Position numbers and translations under genes: made by a program. A model generated the notes under the pieces. It saw only the letters and a program-made list of their open reading frames with translations, had not been told where the DNA came from and searched no databases. Below are positions 55,590 to 64,000 of a stretch of DNA of 64,000 nt, one piece after another. Positions within the stretch are counted from its first letter, which is position 1, and the number at the start of each line of letters is the position of its first letter. Source of the DNA: Chromatiales bacterium 21-64-14 (GTDB taxonomy: Bacteria; Pseudomonadota; Gammaproteobacteria; 21-64-14); NCBI GenBank assembly GCA_002255365.1, contig NCBI01000004.1:62001-126000 (forward strand). The letters run 5' to 3'.

Positions 55590-56693
55590 TCAGTCCCGCG
55601 CTACCCGGTGGCGGTCCAGCGCCCAGGCCACGTGCTCGCGCACCAGTGCGGAAGGATGATCGGCACGGGCGCCGAGGGCCGCCACCACTTCCGGGGTGCC
55701 GGGGGCGTTGCCCAGGGCGACGGCCACGTTGCGTAGCCAGCGCTCGTGGCCGATGCGCCGAATCGGGCTGCCCTCGGTGCGCTCCAGGAACTCGGCCTCA
55801 GTCCAGGCGAACAGCGCGGTGAGGCCGGCGGCGTCGAGACCGTGGCGCGGCAGAAAATCGGTCTCCGGGGTCGGGCGCGCATAGCGGTTCCACGGGCACA
55901 CCAGTTGGCAGTCGTCGCAGCCGTAGATGCGGTTGCCGATCGGTGCGCGCAGTTCCACCGGTATCGCACCGTGCAACTCGATGGTGAGATAGGCGATGCA
56001 GCGCCGCGCGTCGAGTTGATAGGGGGCGACGATGGCCCCAGTGGGACAGGCGTCGATGCACGCCTGGCAGGTGCCGCAGTGCGCGGTGGCGGGGGTGTCC
56101 ACCGGCAGCGGCAGGTCGGTGTACAGTTCCCCCAGGAAGAACCAGGATCCGGTGTGGGTGGCGAGCAGGTTGGTGTGTTTGCCGATCCAGCCCAGCCCCG
56201 CCTTCTCGGCCAGGGCCTTCTCCAGCACCGGCGCGCTGTCCACGAACGCCCGGTATCCGAATGGACCGGTGACCACGGCGATGCGCTCCGCCAGGAGTTG
56301 CAGGCGCCGGCGCAGCACCTTGTGGTAGTCACGCCCCAGGGCGTAGCGCGACACATAGCCGCGCGTGGGGTCCGCCAGTACCGCTTCCGGATCGGCGCCC
56401 GCGGGTGGCCAGTACGCCATACGCGCGGAGATCACCCGCAGGGTCCCCGGCAACAGGTCCCCGGGGCGGCTGCGCCGCACGCCGTGGCGCGCCATGTAGC
56501 CCATCTCGCCGTGGCGCTCCTGGGCGAGCCAGTTCAACAGCCGTGTCTCCGCCGCGGCGAGGTCGGTGTTGGTGATGCCGACGGCCTCGAATCCCAGCTC
56601 CCGTCCCCACCGCCGGATGTCCGCGACGAGGGCGGCGGGGTCCAGGTTCGCGGGTGGTACACGAGCAGTGATGGATTTCGTTGGGGGGTTCAC
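55590..56693 (-). CDS. queG: Epoxyqueuosine reductase
   Basis: 367-residue iron-sulfur and cobalamin-dependent enzyme making queuosine from epoxyqueuosine in tRNA. It shows LGFEAVGITNTDLA near the start, DYHKVLRRRLQLLA, SAPVLEKALAEKAGLGWIGKHTN, two ferredoxin-type clusters CGTCQACIDACPTGAI and CDDCQLVCPWN, and a C-terminal HEAT-like repeat. The start is the GTG at 56693, chosen because it gives a normal length; an open frame continues upstream but is not protein-like. Divergent from nnrD as in E. coli (yjeS/yjeF). Confidence 0.94.
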   Translation of the reverse strand: MNPPTKSITARVPPANLDPAALVADIRRWGRELGFEAVGITNTDLAAAETRLLNWLAQERHGEMGYMARHGVRRSRPGDLLPGTLRVISARMAYWPPAGADPEAVLADPTRGYVSRYALGRDYHKVLRRRLQLLAERIAVVTGPFGYRAFVDSAPVLEKALAEKAGLGWIGKHTNLLATHTGSWFFLGELYTDLPLPVDTPATAHCGTCQACIDACPTGAIVAPYQLDARRCIAYLTIELHGAIPVELRAPIGNRIYGCDDCQLVCPWNRYARPTPETDFLPRHGLDAAGLTALFAWTEAEFLERTEGSPIRRIGHERWLRNVAVALGNAPGTPEVVAALGARADHPSALVREHVAWALDRHRVARD

Positions 56694-56817
56694 GCTATGT
56701 TCCAGAGTGGTATGCGTTGCGGCCCCTATTGTGGACGCGACGCCGGGGCGTGGGAACCCAAGCCGCCGGGCTCGGTTGCCACTGCGTTTCGCGATCCATA
56801 ATCTGCGCAGGTAGGCC

Positions 56818-58329
56818 ATGGAGACCTTTGATCCCGACCGATGCCTGTACCGCGCCGCCCAGGTGCGGGAACTGGACCGCATCGCCATTCAGGAGCACGG
56901 CATCGCCGGTTATACGCTGATGACGCGGGCCGGGGAGGCGGTGTTCGCCGTGCTCCGGGGGCGCTGGCCCCAGGCGCGGCGTCTGGCGGTAGTGTGTGGC
57001 GCCGGCAACAACGGCGGGGACGGCTACGTGGTGGCGCGGTGCGCATGCCAAGCGGGCTGGGACGTGCAGGTCCTGGAGCGGGCGGACCCGGCCCGGATTC
57101 AGGGCGACGCGGCCACCGCGCGGCGCGACTACCAGTCCGCGAACGGCACCCTGCACCGGTTCGAGGCCCAAGCGCTGGGAGGGGTGGATCTGATCGTCGA
57201 TGCCGTTTTCGGCACCGGCCTGGAGCGCGAGGTGCAGGGGGAATGGCGTGCCGCGGTGGAGGCCATCAATGGGGCGGGGGTACCGGTGGTGGCGGTAGAC
57301 ATTCCTTCGGGCCTGCACGCCGATACCGGCGCGCCCCTGGGGGTTGCGGTGCGCGCCGCCGCCACGGTGACCTTCATCGGGCGCAAGGCGGGGCTTTATA
57401 CCGGCGCGGGTCCGGAGTACTGCGGGGCACTGCACTTCGACGGACTGGGGATCCCCGCGGATGCCTATCGTCAGGTGGCACCCTGCGCCCTGCGTCTGGA
57501 CCCGGCCGCGTTGGCGCGGCGGTTGCCCCGGCGCGGGCGCGCCGCCCACAAGGGGCGTTTCGGCCAGGTGCTGATCGTGGGCGGTGATCAAGGGATGGCC
57601 GGCGCCGCGTGCATGGCCGCGATGGCCGCGGCGCGGGTGGGCGCGGGTCTGGTCAGCGTGGCGACCCGTCCGGAGCACGCCGTGGCCCTCGGCGCCCGGT
57701 ACCCGGAGTTGATGGTGCACGGGATTGAGGGCCGTGGACAACTTGCGCCGCTGTTGCGTGGCGCCACGGTGGTGGCCATCGGCCCCGGCCTGGGCCGTGG
57801 TCCCTGGGGCGCGGAGCTGTTGGCCGCGGTGTTGGAATCCGCCGTTCCCCTGGTGGTGGACGCGGACGCGCTGAACCGGCTGGCAGAGGAACCGGCGACG
57901 CGCGCGGACTGGGTGCTCACGCCCCACCCCGGGGAGGCGGCGCGGCTATTGGGGACCCCGACAGCGCAGGTGCAGAACGACCGGTATGCGGCGGCGCAGG
58001 CCATCACTGGGCGCTACGGCGGGGTGGTGGTGCTCAAGGGCGCAGGCACCTTGATCCACGGCAGTGGTGATGACGCGTCCCGGGTGGCGGAGGTGGGCAA
58101 TCCGGGGATGGCCAGTGGCGGGATGGGCGACATGCTCACCGGCGTGATCGCGGGCCTGCGCGCGCAAGGGATCGGTCCGGCTGACGCCGCGGAGCTGGGT
58201 GTGTTTCTGCACGGCACTGCGGGGGACGCGGCGGCCCGGGCGCGCGGCGAGCGCGGGCTCATGGCTACCGATCTCTTGCCGGAACTGCACCGTCTTGCCA
58301 ACCCGGACGCGTTTCCATGGAGCGCGTGA
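56818..58329 (+). CDS. nnrD: Bifunctional NAD(P)H-hydrate epimerase/dehydratase
   Basis: 503-residue YjeF protein repairing damaged (hydrated) NADH and NADPH. The N-terminal epimerase domain (about 1-220) shows VCGAGNNGGDGYVVAR and VAVDIPSGLHADTG. The C-terminal ADP-dependent dehydratase domain (about 230-503) shows KGRFGQVLIVGG, PLVVDADALNRL, TPHPGEAARLLG and GNPGMASGGMGDMLTGVIAGL. ATG 56818. Its end overlaps tsaE by 13 bases. First of the nnrD-tsaE-amiC-mutL-miaA-hfq-hflX series. Confidence 0.95.
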   Translation: METFDPDRCLYRAAQVRELDRIAIQEHGIAGYTLMTRAGEAVFAVLRGRWPQARRLAVVCGAGNNGGDGYVVARCACQAGWDVQVLERADPARIQGDAATARRDYQSANGTLHRFEAQALGGVDLIVDAVFGTGLEREVQGEWRAAVEAINGAGVPVVAVDIPSGLHADTGAPLGVAVRAAATVTFIGRKAGLYTGAGPEYCGALHFDGLGIPADAYRQVAPCALRLDPAALARRLPRRGRAAHKGRFGQVLIVGGDQGMAGAACMAAMAAARVGAGLVSVATRPEHAVALGARYPELMVHGIEGRGQLAPLLRGATVVAIGPGLGRGPWGAELLAAVLESAVPLVVDADALNRLAEEPATRADWVLTPHPGEAARLLGTPTAQVQNDRYAAAQAITGRYGGVVVLKGAGTLIHGSGDDASRVAEVGNPGMASGGMGDMLTGVIAGLRAQGIGPADAAELGVFLHGTAGDAAARARGERGLMATDLLPELHRLANPDAFPWSA

Positions 58330-58769
58330 TCGCCACGCCGGAGGCCATGGGTGCGCTGGGCGCGGCCCTGGCGGTGGCCTGCGGTCCCGGACTGCTGATC
58401 CGGCTCACTGGGGAACTCGGCACCGGCAAGACCACGCTGACGCGTGGCTTTCTGGCGGCCCTGGGCCACGCTGGGCCGGTGCGCAGTCCCACCTATACCC
58501 TGGTGGAGCCCTACGAGATCGGCAGGCACCGTGTGTATCACCTGGATCTCTATCGCGTGGCGGATCCGGAGGAGCTGGAATTCCTGGGGCTTCGAGACCT
58601 GCTGGATGGGGAGGCGGTGTGCCTGGTGGAGTGGCCGGAGCGGGCGGGAGCGGCCCTGCCCGCCGGCGACCTGACCCTGCATCTGGCCTACCGGTCGCCG
58701 GGACGCCAGGTCACCGTCACGGCCCAGAGCCCCGCGGGTCAAGGGGTCCTCGATCATCTGTGCCAGTGA
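58317..58769 (+). CDS. tsaE: tRNA threonylcarbamoyladenosine ATPase subunit TsaE
   Basis: 150-residue P-loop ATPase working with TsaB and TsaD to install t6A on tRNAs reading ANN codons. Walker A GELGTGKTT is at 32-40; further marks are RSPTYTLVEPYE, VYHLDLYRVADPEELEFLG and CLVEWPERAG, all classic. The ATG at 58317 lies within the end of nnrD (13-base overlap). TsaB and TsaD genes are not in the window. Confidence 0.95.
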   Translation: MERVIATPEAMGALGAALAVACGPGLLIRLTGELGTGKTTLTRGFLAALGHAGPVRSPTYTLVEPYEIGRHRVYHLDLYRVADPEELEFLGLRDLLDGEAVCLVEWPERAGAALPAGDLTLHLAYRSPGRQVTVTAQSPAGQGVLDHLCQ

Positions 58770-58845
58770 CGGCCATAGGTTCGAGGTTGTTTCTAAGGTT
58801 ATCGCGTAGATAAAGCTCGTATCCTAACGATATAAATAAAAAAAC

Positions 58846-58875
58846 TTGAAATTATCCGGCGGATGCGGCTACATT
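58846..58875 (+). promoter_or_regulatory. Candidate promoter of amiC
   Basis: TTGAAA (58846-58851) and TACATT (58870-58875) have an 18-base spacer, just after an AT-rich stretch (58,790-58,850) which could act as an UP element. The start would be about 20 bases before the ATG. Confidence 0.45.
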
Positions 58876-58902
58876 AGTAGGCCGTTGGCCGGGTGTTCCC
58901 AC

Positions 58903-60198
58903 ATGCGTTGGATTGCAGCAGCCCTGAGCATCGTGCTGACGCCTCCCGCATTCGCTGGAGGCGTGTCGGTTGCGGGTGCGCGCCTATGGGCGGCGCCAGA
59001 CCATACCCGGGTGGTATTTCCGGTCAGCGGACCGGTAGACCACAGTCTGTTCACGCTGAAGCACCCCGATCGCGTGGTACTGGATCTCAAGAACGCGCGG
59101 CGCGCGCCTGGATTCGCGTCTCCCAGGGCGCCGGAAGGCGTCGTCACCCGGGTGCGCAGCGCGCCGCGCCACGGTACCGACCTGCGGGTGGTGCTGGAAG
59201 TAAAGTCCGCAGTCCGCCCGCGCAGTTTCCTGCTATCTCCAAGCCCTCCCTACGGCTACCGCCTGGTGGTGGATCTCTACAACGGGCCCGCACGGCCGGC
59301 GCGCGCGGTGATCACGGCGCCGAAGCGCGGTGGTGCGCCGCGCGACGTGATCGTCGCGGTGGATGCGGGTCATGGCGGTGAGGACCCGGGGGCACGCGGT
59401 CCCGGTGGCACCGAGGAGAAGAACGTCACCCTGGCCATCGCCCGCAAGCTCGCCGCGCTCATCGATCGCCAGCCCGGTATGCGCGCGGTGATGACCCGCA
59501 CTGGCGATTATTACATCGGATTGCGCGAGCGCATGGATATGGCACGTCGTGCCAAGGCGGACCTGTTCATTTCCCTGCACGCCGACGCCTATCGCAATCG
59601 TCAGGCGCGCGGCGCTTCGGTATATATCCTGTCGCAACGGGGGGCCAGCAGCGAGGCGGCGCGCTGGTTGGCGCGCAGCGAGAACGCGTCGGACCGGGTG
59701 GGAGGCGTGGATCTCGAGGACAAGGGCCATATGCTGGCCTCGGTGCTGCTCGATCTGTCGCAGAGCGCCACCCTGGAGGCGAGTATGCAGGCGGCGCGCG
59801 ACGTGTTGGGACAATTGGAACAAGTGGGTCGCGTGCATCGCCGGCGGGTGGAGCAGGCGGGGTTCATGGTGCTCAAGTCCCCGGACGTGCCCTCTATGTT
59901 GGTGGAGACTGCCTTCATCTCCAATCCGCGCGAAGAGCGCGAGCTGCGTAGCCCGCGCTACCAGATGCGTATCGCGCGGGCAGTGCTGCACGGGATCCGC
60001 CGCTACTTTGTTCAGCGTGCGCCGAGCGGGACCCGCTTCGCCAATCGGGAGCACGTGATCACGCCGGGGGAGACCCTATCGGTCATCGCGCAACGCTATC
60101 AGGTCACGATCCAGCGGCTGCGCGTGGCCAACGGGTTGAACAACGACCAGGTTCAGGTGGGCGAGGTGTTGCGCATCCCCATCGGGGGCGACGGCTAG
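58903..60198 (+). CDS. amiC: N-acetylmuramoyl-L-alanine amidase with AMIN and LysM domains
   Basis: 431-residue periplasmic septum-splitting amidase. A signal peptide (1 to about 19, ...PPAFAG) is followed by an AMIN domain (about 22-130, targeting to the septal ring or peptidoglycan). The zinc amidase_3 domain (about 148-370) shows [29 protein letters not shown] and [11 protein letters not shown], with ligands His/Glu/His and the catalytic Glu. A C-terminal LysM completes it ([17 protein letters not shown] to LRIPI). Same position as E. coli amiB. Presumably activated by an EnvC- or NlpD-type protein not seen here. Confidence 0.94.
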   Translation: MRWIAAALSIVLTPPAFAGGVSVAGARLWAAPDHTRVVFPVSGPVDHSLFTLKHPDRVVLDLKNARRAPGFASPRAPEGVVTRVRSAPRHGTDLRVVLEVKSAVRPRSFLLSPSPPYGYRLVVDLYNGPARPARAVITAPKRGGAPRDVIVAVDAGHGGEDPGARGPGGTEEKNVTLAIARKLAALIDRQPGMRAVMTRTGDYYIGLRERMDMARRAKADLFISLHADAYRNRQARGASVYILSQRGASSEAARWLARSENASDRVGGVDLEDKGHMLASVLLDLSQSATLEASMQAARDVLGQLEQVGRVHRRRVEQAGFMVLKSPDVPSMLVETAFISNPREERELRSPRYQMRIARAVLHGIRRYFVQRAPSGTRFANREHVITPGETLSVIAQRYQVTIQRLRVANGLNNDQVQVGEVLRIPIGGDG

Positions 60199-60338
60199 CC
60201 GGTCCTCGCCGGCCCTTGGACGCGCATCCGGCGCCCCGGCGGGTGCGGGAGGCGCCGTTCGGTGGCAGAATGGAACCGGCCGCGCCCGCCCCGGGCGCCG
60301 GTCTCCGGCCGCGACCGGATCCGCCAGCCGGGCGTCCC

Positions 60339-62114
60339 ATGCGCATACACCACCTGCCACCCCAACTGGTGAACCAGATCGCCGCCGGCGAGGTGATCGA
60401 ACGCCCCGCGTCGGTGGTGAAGGAGTTGCTCGAGAACAGCCTCGATGCCGGCGCGCGGCACATCCACCTGGATGTGGAAGCGGGTGGGGTGCGCCTGCTT
60501 CGGGTGCGGGACGACGGGACCGGGATCGGGCGCGAGGACTTGGCGCTGGCCCTGGCCCGCCACGCCACCAGCAAGATCGCCACCCTGGAGGACCTGGAGC
60601 GGGTGGCCAGCCTCGGCTTCCGCGGCGAGGCGCTACCGAGCATTGCGTCGGTCGCGCGCCTGTTGATCACTTCCCGGGTGGCGGACTCGGAACTCGGCTA
60701 CGCCTTGTGCGGCGATGGACGGGAGCTGCAGTCCGAACCCGCGCCGGCGCCCCATCCGGTGGGCACCACCGTGGAGGTGCGGGACCTGTTCTTCAATGTC
60801 CCGGCGCGGCGCAAATTCCTGCGCACCGAACGCACTGAATCCGGACACCTGGATGAGGTGGTGCGGCGCATCGCACTGAGCCGCTTCGATGTGGCGTTCC
60901 GGTGGCGGCACAACCAGCAGCCCGAGCGTTTGTTGCACGCCGCCGTGGGGCGTGCGGATCAGGAGCGGCGGGTGGCCGAGCTGTGCGGGGCGGGCTTCAT
61001 TGAGCACGCGGTGCACGTGGACTTCGGCGCGGCGGGCCTCGGGCTTTCGGGGTGGATGGGTCTGCCCACCTTCTCCCGGGCGCAGGGCGACTTGCAGTAT
61101 TTCTTTGTCAATGGGCGCGTGGTGCGCGATCGGATGATCTCCCACGCGGTGCGCCAAGCCTACACCGACGTGTTATACCATGGGCGCCACCCGGCCTTTG
61201 TGCTCTACCTGGAGCTGGATCCGGCGCTGGTGGACGTCAATGCACACCCCACCAAGCTGGAAGTGCGGTTCCGGGATGCGCGGCTGGTCCATGACTTCCT
61301 GTTTCGCAGCCTGCACAAGGCGCTGGCGGATTTGCGTCCGGCGGATGCGCCGCCGTCCGCGCCCGCCCTGGGCGGTGCGCCGCGTAGCGGGGACTGGGTG
61401 TCCCGGACGCCGCACCAGGGCGCGATGTCCCTGGCGGTTGCGGAGGCGGTGGAGACCTACGGCGCGCTGCATCCCGCCGCGCCGGCGCGGGCGGCGCCCG
61501 CGTCTGCGCTTACGCCCGCGCCGGAACTCATCCCACCCTTGGGCTTTGCCATCGCCCAACTACATGGGATCTATGTGCTGGCCGAGAACGCCCACGGCTT
61601 GGTGCTGGTGGACATGCACGCGGCCCACGAGCGCATCACCTACGAGCGGTTGAAGACGGACTGCGAGGAGGCCGGCCCTCAGGTGCAACCGCTGCTGGTA
61701 CCGGTAACGGTGTCGGTCCGGGAGGTGGAGGCGGAACTGGCCGAGGCGCATCGGGACGCCTTGGCCGGATTCGGGCTGGAACTGGACCGTCTTGGACCGG
61801 GGACCGTGCGGGTGCGCGGGGTACCGGCGCTGTTGGCGGATACCGACGTCGCCGCCCTGGTGGGGGACGTGCTCGCGGATCTCGCGGTTCATGGGACCAC
61901 CCGGCGGGTCGAGGCGCTGCGGGATGCCCTGCTGTCCACCATGGCTTGCCACGGCGCGGTGCGTGCCCACCGGCGCCTTACGCTCCCCGAAATGAACGCC
62001 CTGCTGCGCGACATGGAGCGCACCGAGCGTGCCGGGCAGTGCAATCACGGGCGACCCACTTGGGTCGAAGTGCCGTTGGCGGAATTGGATCGATTATTCC
62101 TGCGCGGCCGGTAA
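60339..62114 (+). CDS. mutL: DNA mismatch repair protein MutL
   Basis: 591-residue GHKL ATPase linking mismatch recognition to strand removal. The ATP site shows [49 protein letters not shown] and [17 protein letters not shown]. The variable linker is about 330-400, and the C-terminal dimerisation domain ends ...[13 protein letters not shown]. The C-terminus has an ACHGAVRAH segment but no DQHA(x)2E(x)4E nuclease motif ([14 protein letters not shown] is found instead), fitting the MutH-type, nuclease-less MutL. No MutS is in the window. ATG 60339. Confidence 0.95.
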   Translation: MRIHHLPPQLVNQIAAGEVIERPASVVKELLENSLDAGARHIHLDVEAGGVRLLRVRDDGTGIGREDLALALARHATSKIATLEDLERVASLGFRGEALPSIASVARLLITSRVADSELGYALCGDGRELQSEPAPAPHPVGTTVEVRDLFFNVPARRKFLRTERTESGHLDEVVRRIALSRFDVAFRWRHNQQPERLLHAAVGRADQERRVAELCGAGFIEHAVHVDFGAAGLGLSGWMGLPTFSRAQGDLQYFFVNGRVVRDRMISHAVRQAYTDVLYHGRHPAFVLYLELDPALVDVNAHPTKLEVRFRDARLVHDFLFRSLHKALADLRPADAPPSAPALGGAPRSGDWVSRTPHQGAMSLAVAEAVETYGALHPAAPARAAPASALTPAPELIPPLGFAIAQLHGIYVLAENAHGLVLVDMHAAHERITYERLKTDCEEAGPQVQPLLVPVTVSVREVEAELAEAHRDALAGFGLELDRLGPGTVRVRGVPALLADTDVAALVGDVLADLAVHGTTRRVEALRDALLSTMACHGAVRAHRRLTLPEMNALLRDMERTERAGQCNHGRPTWVEVPLAELDRLFLRGR

Positions 62115-62185
62115 ACCGAGGCCGTTCTGGGCGCACCGGCCCATACCCGCGATAGTCATCGCCACCTGGTACACGAGACCCAACC

Positions 62186-63145
62186 TTGTCCCTACCCACC
62201 GCTTTGTCCGACGCGCCCCCGGTGCTGTTTCTGATGGGGCCCACCGCCACCGGCAAGACCGCCCTGGCGGTGGAGCTGGCGCGCCGCCTGCCCTGCGACA
62301 TCATCAGTGTGGATTCGGCTCAGGTGTATCGGGGAATGGACATCGGCACCGCGAAGCCCGGCCCCGATATCCTGGGGATAGTACCGCACCGGCTGATCGA
62401 TATCCTGGACCCGGCTCAGGCCTACTCCGCCGGGCGCTTCTGCCTTGATGCTGCGCACGAGATCCGCGCCATCCGTCGCGCGGGCCGTATCCCGCTTCTG
62501 GTTGGGGGCACCATGCTGTATTTCCACGCCCTCCAGTTCGGATTGGCGGAACTGCCCGCAGCGGACCCGGCGACCCGGGCCCGGATCGAGGGCCAGGCCC
62601 GGGAGCACGGCTGGGGCGCACTCCACCGCCGGCTGGAACAGGTGGATCCACGCGCGGCGCACCGCATCCATCCTAACGACCCGCAACGGATCCAGCGCGC
62701 CCTGGAGGTGCATGCGCTCACCGGCACCCCCCTTACGGAACTCCAGGCGCGCCGCGTGGTTCCAATACTGGGTCTGCCCGTGGTCAAGGTCGCGCTGGCG
62801 CCTTCCGACCGCGGCGCGTTGCACCAGATCATCGATGCGCGTTTTCACGCCATGTTGCGGGGGGGGTTTACGGACGAAGTGGAACAGTTGCGCCGGCGCG
62901 GTGATCTGGACTTGAATCGGCCCGCCTTGCGGGCGGTCGGCTACCGGCAGGTCTGGGAATACTTGGAAGGACGGCTTACTCACGCCGAGATGACCTGCCG
63001 CGCGGTGGTGGCCACACGCCAGCTCGCCAAGCGTCAGCTCACTTGGCTCCGGGGCCAGGACGACGCCGTAGTGGTGGACAGCCTGTCTGCGGATCGGCTG
63101 GACAAGTTGTTGAATGCGTTACGTGAGAGAAAGATTCTGGGGTAG
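62186..63145 (+). CDS. miaA: tRNA dimethylallyltransferase
   Basis: 319-residue enzyme adding the isopentenyl group to A37 of tRNAs reading UNN codons. P-loop GPTATGKTALA is at 18-28, followed by IISVDSAQVYRGMDIGTAKP, GGTMLYFHALQFGL and VATRQLAKRQLTWLRGQ near the C-terminus. The start is a TTG at 62186; an ATG at 62234 would cut into the P-loop strand. It follows mutL and precedes hfq, the textbook order. Confidence 0.94.
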   Translation: MSLPTALSDAPPVLFLMGPTATGKTALAVELARRLPCDIISVDSAQVYRGMDIGTAKPGPDILGIVPHRLIDILDPAQAYSAGRFCLDAAHEIRAIRRAGRIPLLVGGTMLYFHALQFGLAELPAADPATRARIEGQAREHGWGALHRRLEQVDPRAAHRIHPNDPQRIQRALEVHALTGTPLTELQARRVVPILGLPVVKVALAPSDRGALHQIIDARFHAMLRGGFTDEVEQLRRRGDLDLNRPALRAVGYRQVWEYLEGRLTHAEMTCRAVVATRQLAKRQLTWLRGQDDAVVVDSLSADRLDKLLNALRERKILG

Positions 63146-63160
63146 TCTAACCCGCGGGTA

Positions 63161-63169
63161 TGCTACAAT
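63161..63169 (+). promoter_or_regulatory. Extended -10 promoter of hfq
   Basis: TGC-TACAAT (63161-63169) is an extended -10; no good -35 is visible. The start would be about 63176, leaving a 67-base leader before hfq with an AGGAG ribosome binding site. Confidence 0.45.
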
Positions 63170-63242
63170 TTTATGGACGTCTCCGTGACCACGGGAGCGA
63201 CAGAAATTGACGAATGTAGAGAACGATAAAAGGAGAACCCAC

Positions 63243-63503
63243 ATGGCTAGAGGGCAGTCATTGCAAGAGCCTTTCCTCAATGCCTTGCGCAAGAGTCGAG
63301 TGCCCGTGTCCATTTATCTGGTGAATGGGATCAAGCTTCAGGGGCAGATCGAGTCTTTTGACCAATTCGTGGTCCTTTTGAAGAATAGCGTCAGCCAGAT
63401 GGTGTACAAACACGCCATCTCCACGGTGGTGCCGTCACGCAACGTGAAGTTCGCGAGCGTTGACGCTGACGACAACGCCCCGCCGGAGCCTGGCAACGCT
63501 TGA
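63243..63503 (+). CDS. hfq: RNA chaperone Hfq
   Basis: 86-residue hexameric Sm-like protein pairing small RNAs with mRNAs. Sm1 reads [20 protein letters not shown] and Sm2 reads [12 protein letters not shown], with the typical [13 protein letters not shown]-terminus. The acidic C-terminal tail ([13 protein letters not shown]) is short compared with E. coli (102 residues). ATG 63243 with AGGAG eight bases upstream. Followed by hflX after 26 bases. Confidence 0.97.
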   Translation: MARGQSLQEPFLNALRKSRVPVSIYLVNGIKLQGQIESFDQFVVLLKNSVSQMVYKHAISTVVPSRNVKFASVDADDNAPPEPGNA

Positions 63504-63529
63504 GGTTCGAATGAACGTCAGCGGGAGTG

Positions 63530-64000
63530 GTGGGACTGTTGTTTGACCGGCCGCAGCGCGGCGAGTCCGCCGTGCTCGTGCATCTGGAGCTGCGGGCCGA
63601 GCAGGATCGCGAGCAGCTCCAGGAGTTCAAGGAATTGGCTGCCTCCGCTGGGGCGCGGACGGTGGCTGTGATCACGGCCAGCCGCAGTGCGCCGGATCCC
63701 CGCTATTTTGTGGGCAGCGGCAAGGCAGAAGAGATCCGCGGCTGCGTGCGCGATACCGGCGCGGACGTGGTGTTGTTCAATCATGCACTGAGCCCTAGTC
63801 AGGAGCGCAATCTGGAGGCCCTGCTGAAGTGCCGGGTGCTGGACCGGACCGGGCTCATCCTGGATATCTTCGCGCAGCGCGCCCATTCCTTCGAAGGCAA
63901 GCTCCAGGTGGAACTGGCCCAGCTTCAGCACTTGTCCACCCGGCTAGTGCGGGGTTGGACTCACTTGGAACGGCAGAAGGGTGGCATTGGGCTGCGCGGT
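63530..64000 (+). CDS. hflX: GTPase HflX (partial, 5' end)
   Basis: The first 157 codons of HflX, a ribosome-associated GTPase that splits stalled ribosomes. The N-terminal HflX domain is recognisable: LLFDRPQRGESAVLVHLEL, PRYFVGSGKAEEI, LFNHALSPSQERNLE, LDRTGLILDIFAQRAHSFEG and KLQVELAQLQHLSTRL. The GTPase domain lies beyond the window. The start is taken as GTG 63530; TTG 63539 is the alternative. Confidence 0.9.
   Translation, partial: MGLLFDRPQRGESAVLVHLELRAEQDREQLQEFKELAASAGARTVAVITASRSAPDPRYFVGSGKAEEIRGCVRDTGADVVLFNHALSPSQERNLEALLKCRVLDRTGLILDIFAQRAHSFEGKLQVELAQLQHLSTRLVRGWTHLERQKGGIGLRG

Overview
The window reads as a stretch of a high-GC gammaproteobacterial chromosome with dense, mostly housekeeping gene content. 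The best evidence is gene order. The right end has queG / nnrD-tsaE-amiC-mutL-miaA-hfq-hflX, the same order as in E. coli. pepA-holC-valS and pcnB-folK-dNK-panBCD are also standard gammaproteobacterial neighbourhoods. The ilvBHC-(psd)-pssA-leuA order is shared with many beta- and gammaproteobacterial chemolithotrophs. I cannot name a genus from sequence alone.

Layout. 0-8 kb: the end of a LysM protein, an aspartase/fumarase-family lyase, a TlpA-like thioredoxin, acylphosphatase, a lytic transglycosylase, proS, a MIF-type tautomerase, a DUF4124 protein and a short MutS2-like ATPase. 8-14.5 kb: branched-chain amino acid genes ilvB, ilvH, ilvC and leuA, interrupted by pssA and a decayed psd. leuA has its own promoter and a leucine-rich leader peptide. 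14.6-23.5 kb: family 4 UDG, rimI, an AT-rich gene-poor gap, a diguanylate cyclase, an MFS exporter, a DUF2970 protein and opgG / small ORF / opgH for periplasmic glucans. 23.5-29.1 kb: valS, holC, pepA and an RDD protein on the minus strand.

29.3-37.5 kb is the most distinctive accessory part. It holds a TatD-linked-type radical SAM gene, a beta-barrel/copC/copD set, and a nitrogen-oxide-related cluster. That cluster contains a Dnr-type Crp/Fnr regulator, NnrS, SirB2-like and CopD-like membrane proteins, and a three-gene cassette: a small haem-type membrane protein, an H-protein-like lipoyl carrier and a thioredoxin domain fused to a membrane domain. Three FNR/Dnr-type boxes sit in the relevant intergenic gaps. 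The genes suggest an NO-responsive thiol/lipoyl/haem redox module, but no nir or nor structural genes are in the window.

37.6-51 kb: tRNA-Glu(CTC), pcnB, folK, a deoxynucleoside kinase, panB, panC, panD, a small SAP-domain Cys-rich protein, ppc, glgA, zwf and pgi (central carbon and pantothenate metabolism). 51-55.6 kb: a small, somewhat lower-GC accessory patch with a broken GNAT gene, a TMEM175 channel, an FMN-binding PNPOx-like protein, a threonine dehydratase-like enzyme, and a TetR regulator with an operator-overlapped promoter next to a carboxymuconolactone-decarboxylase-family gene. 55.6-64 kb: the queG/nnrD...hflX block, cut off within hflX. No CRISPR array, insertion sequence, prophage or rRNA was seen.
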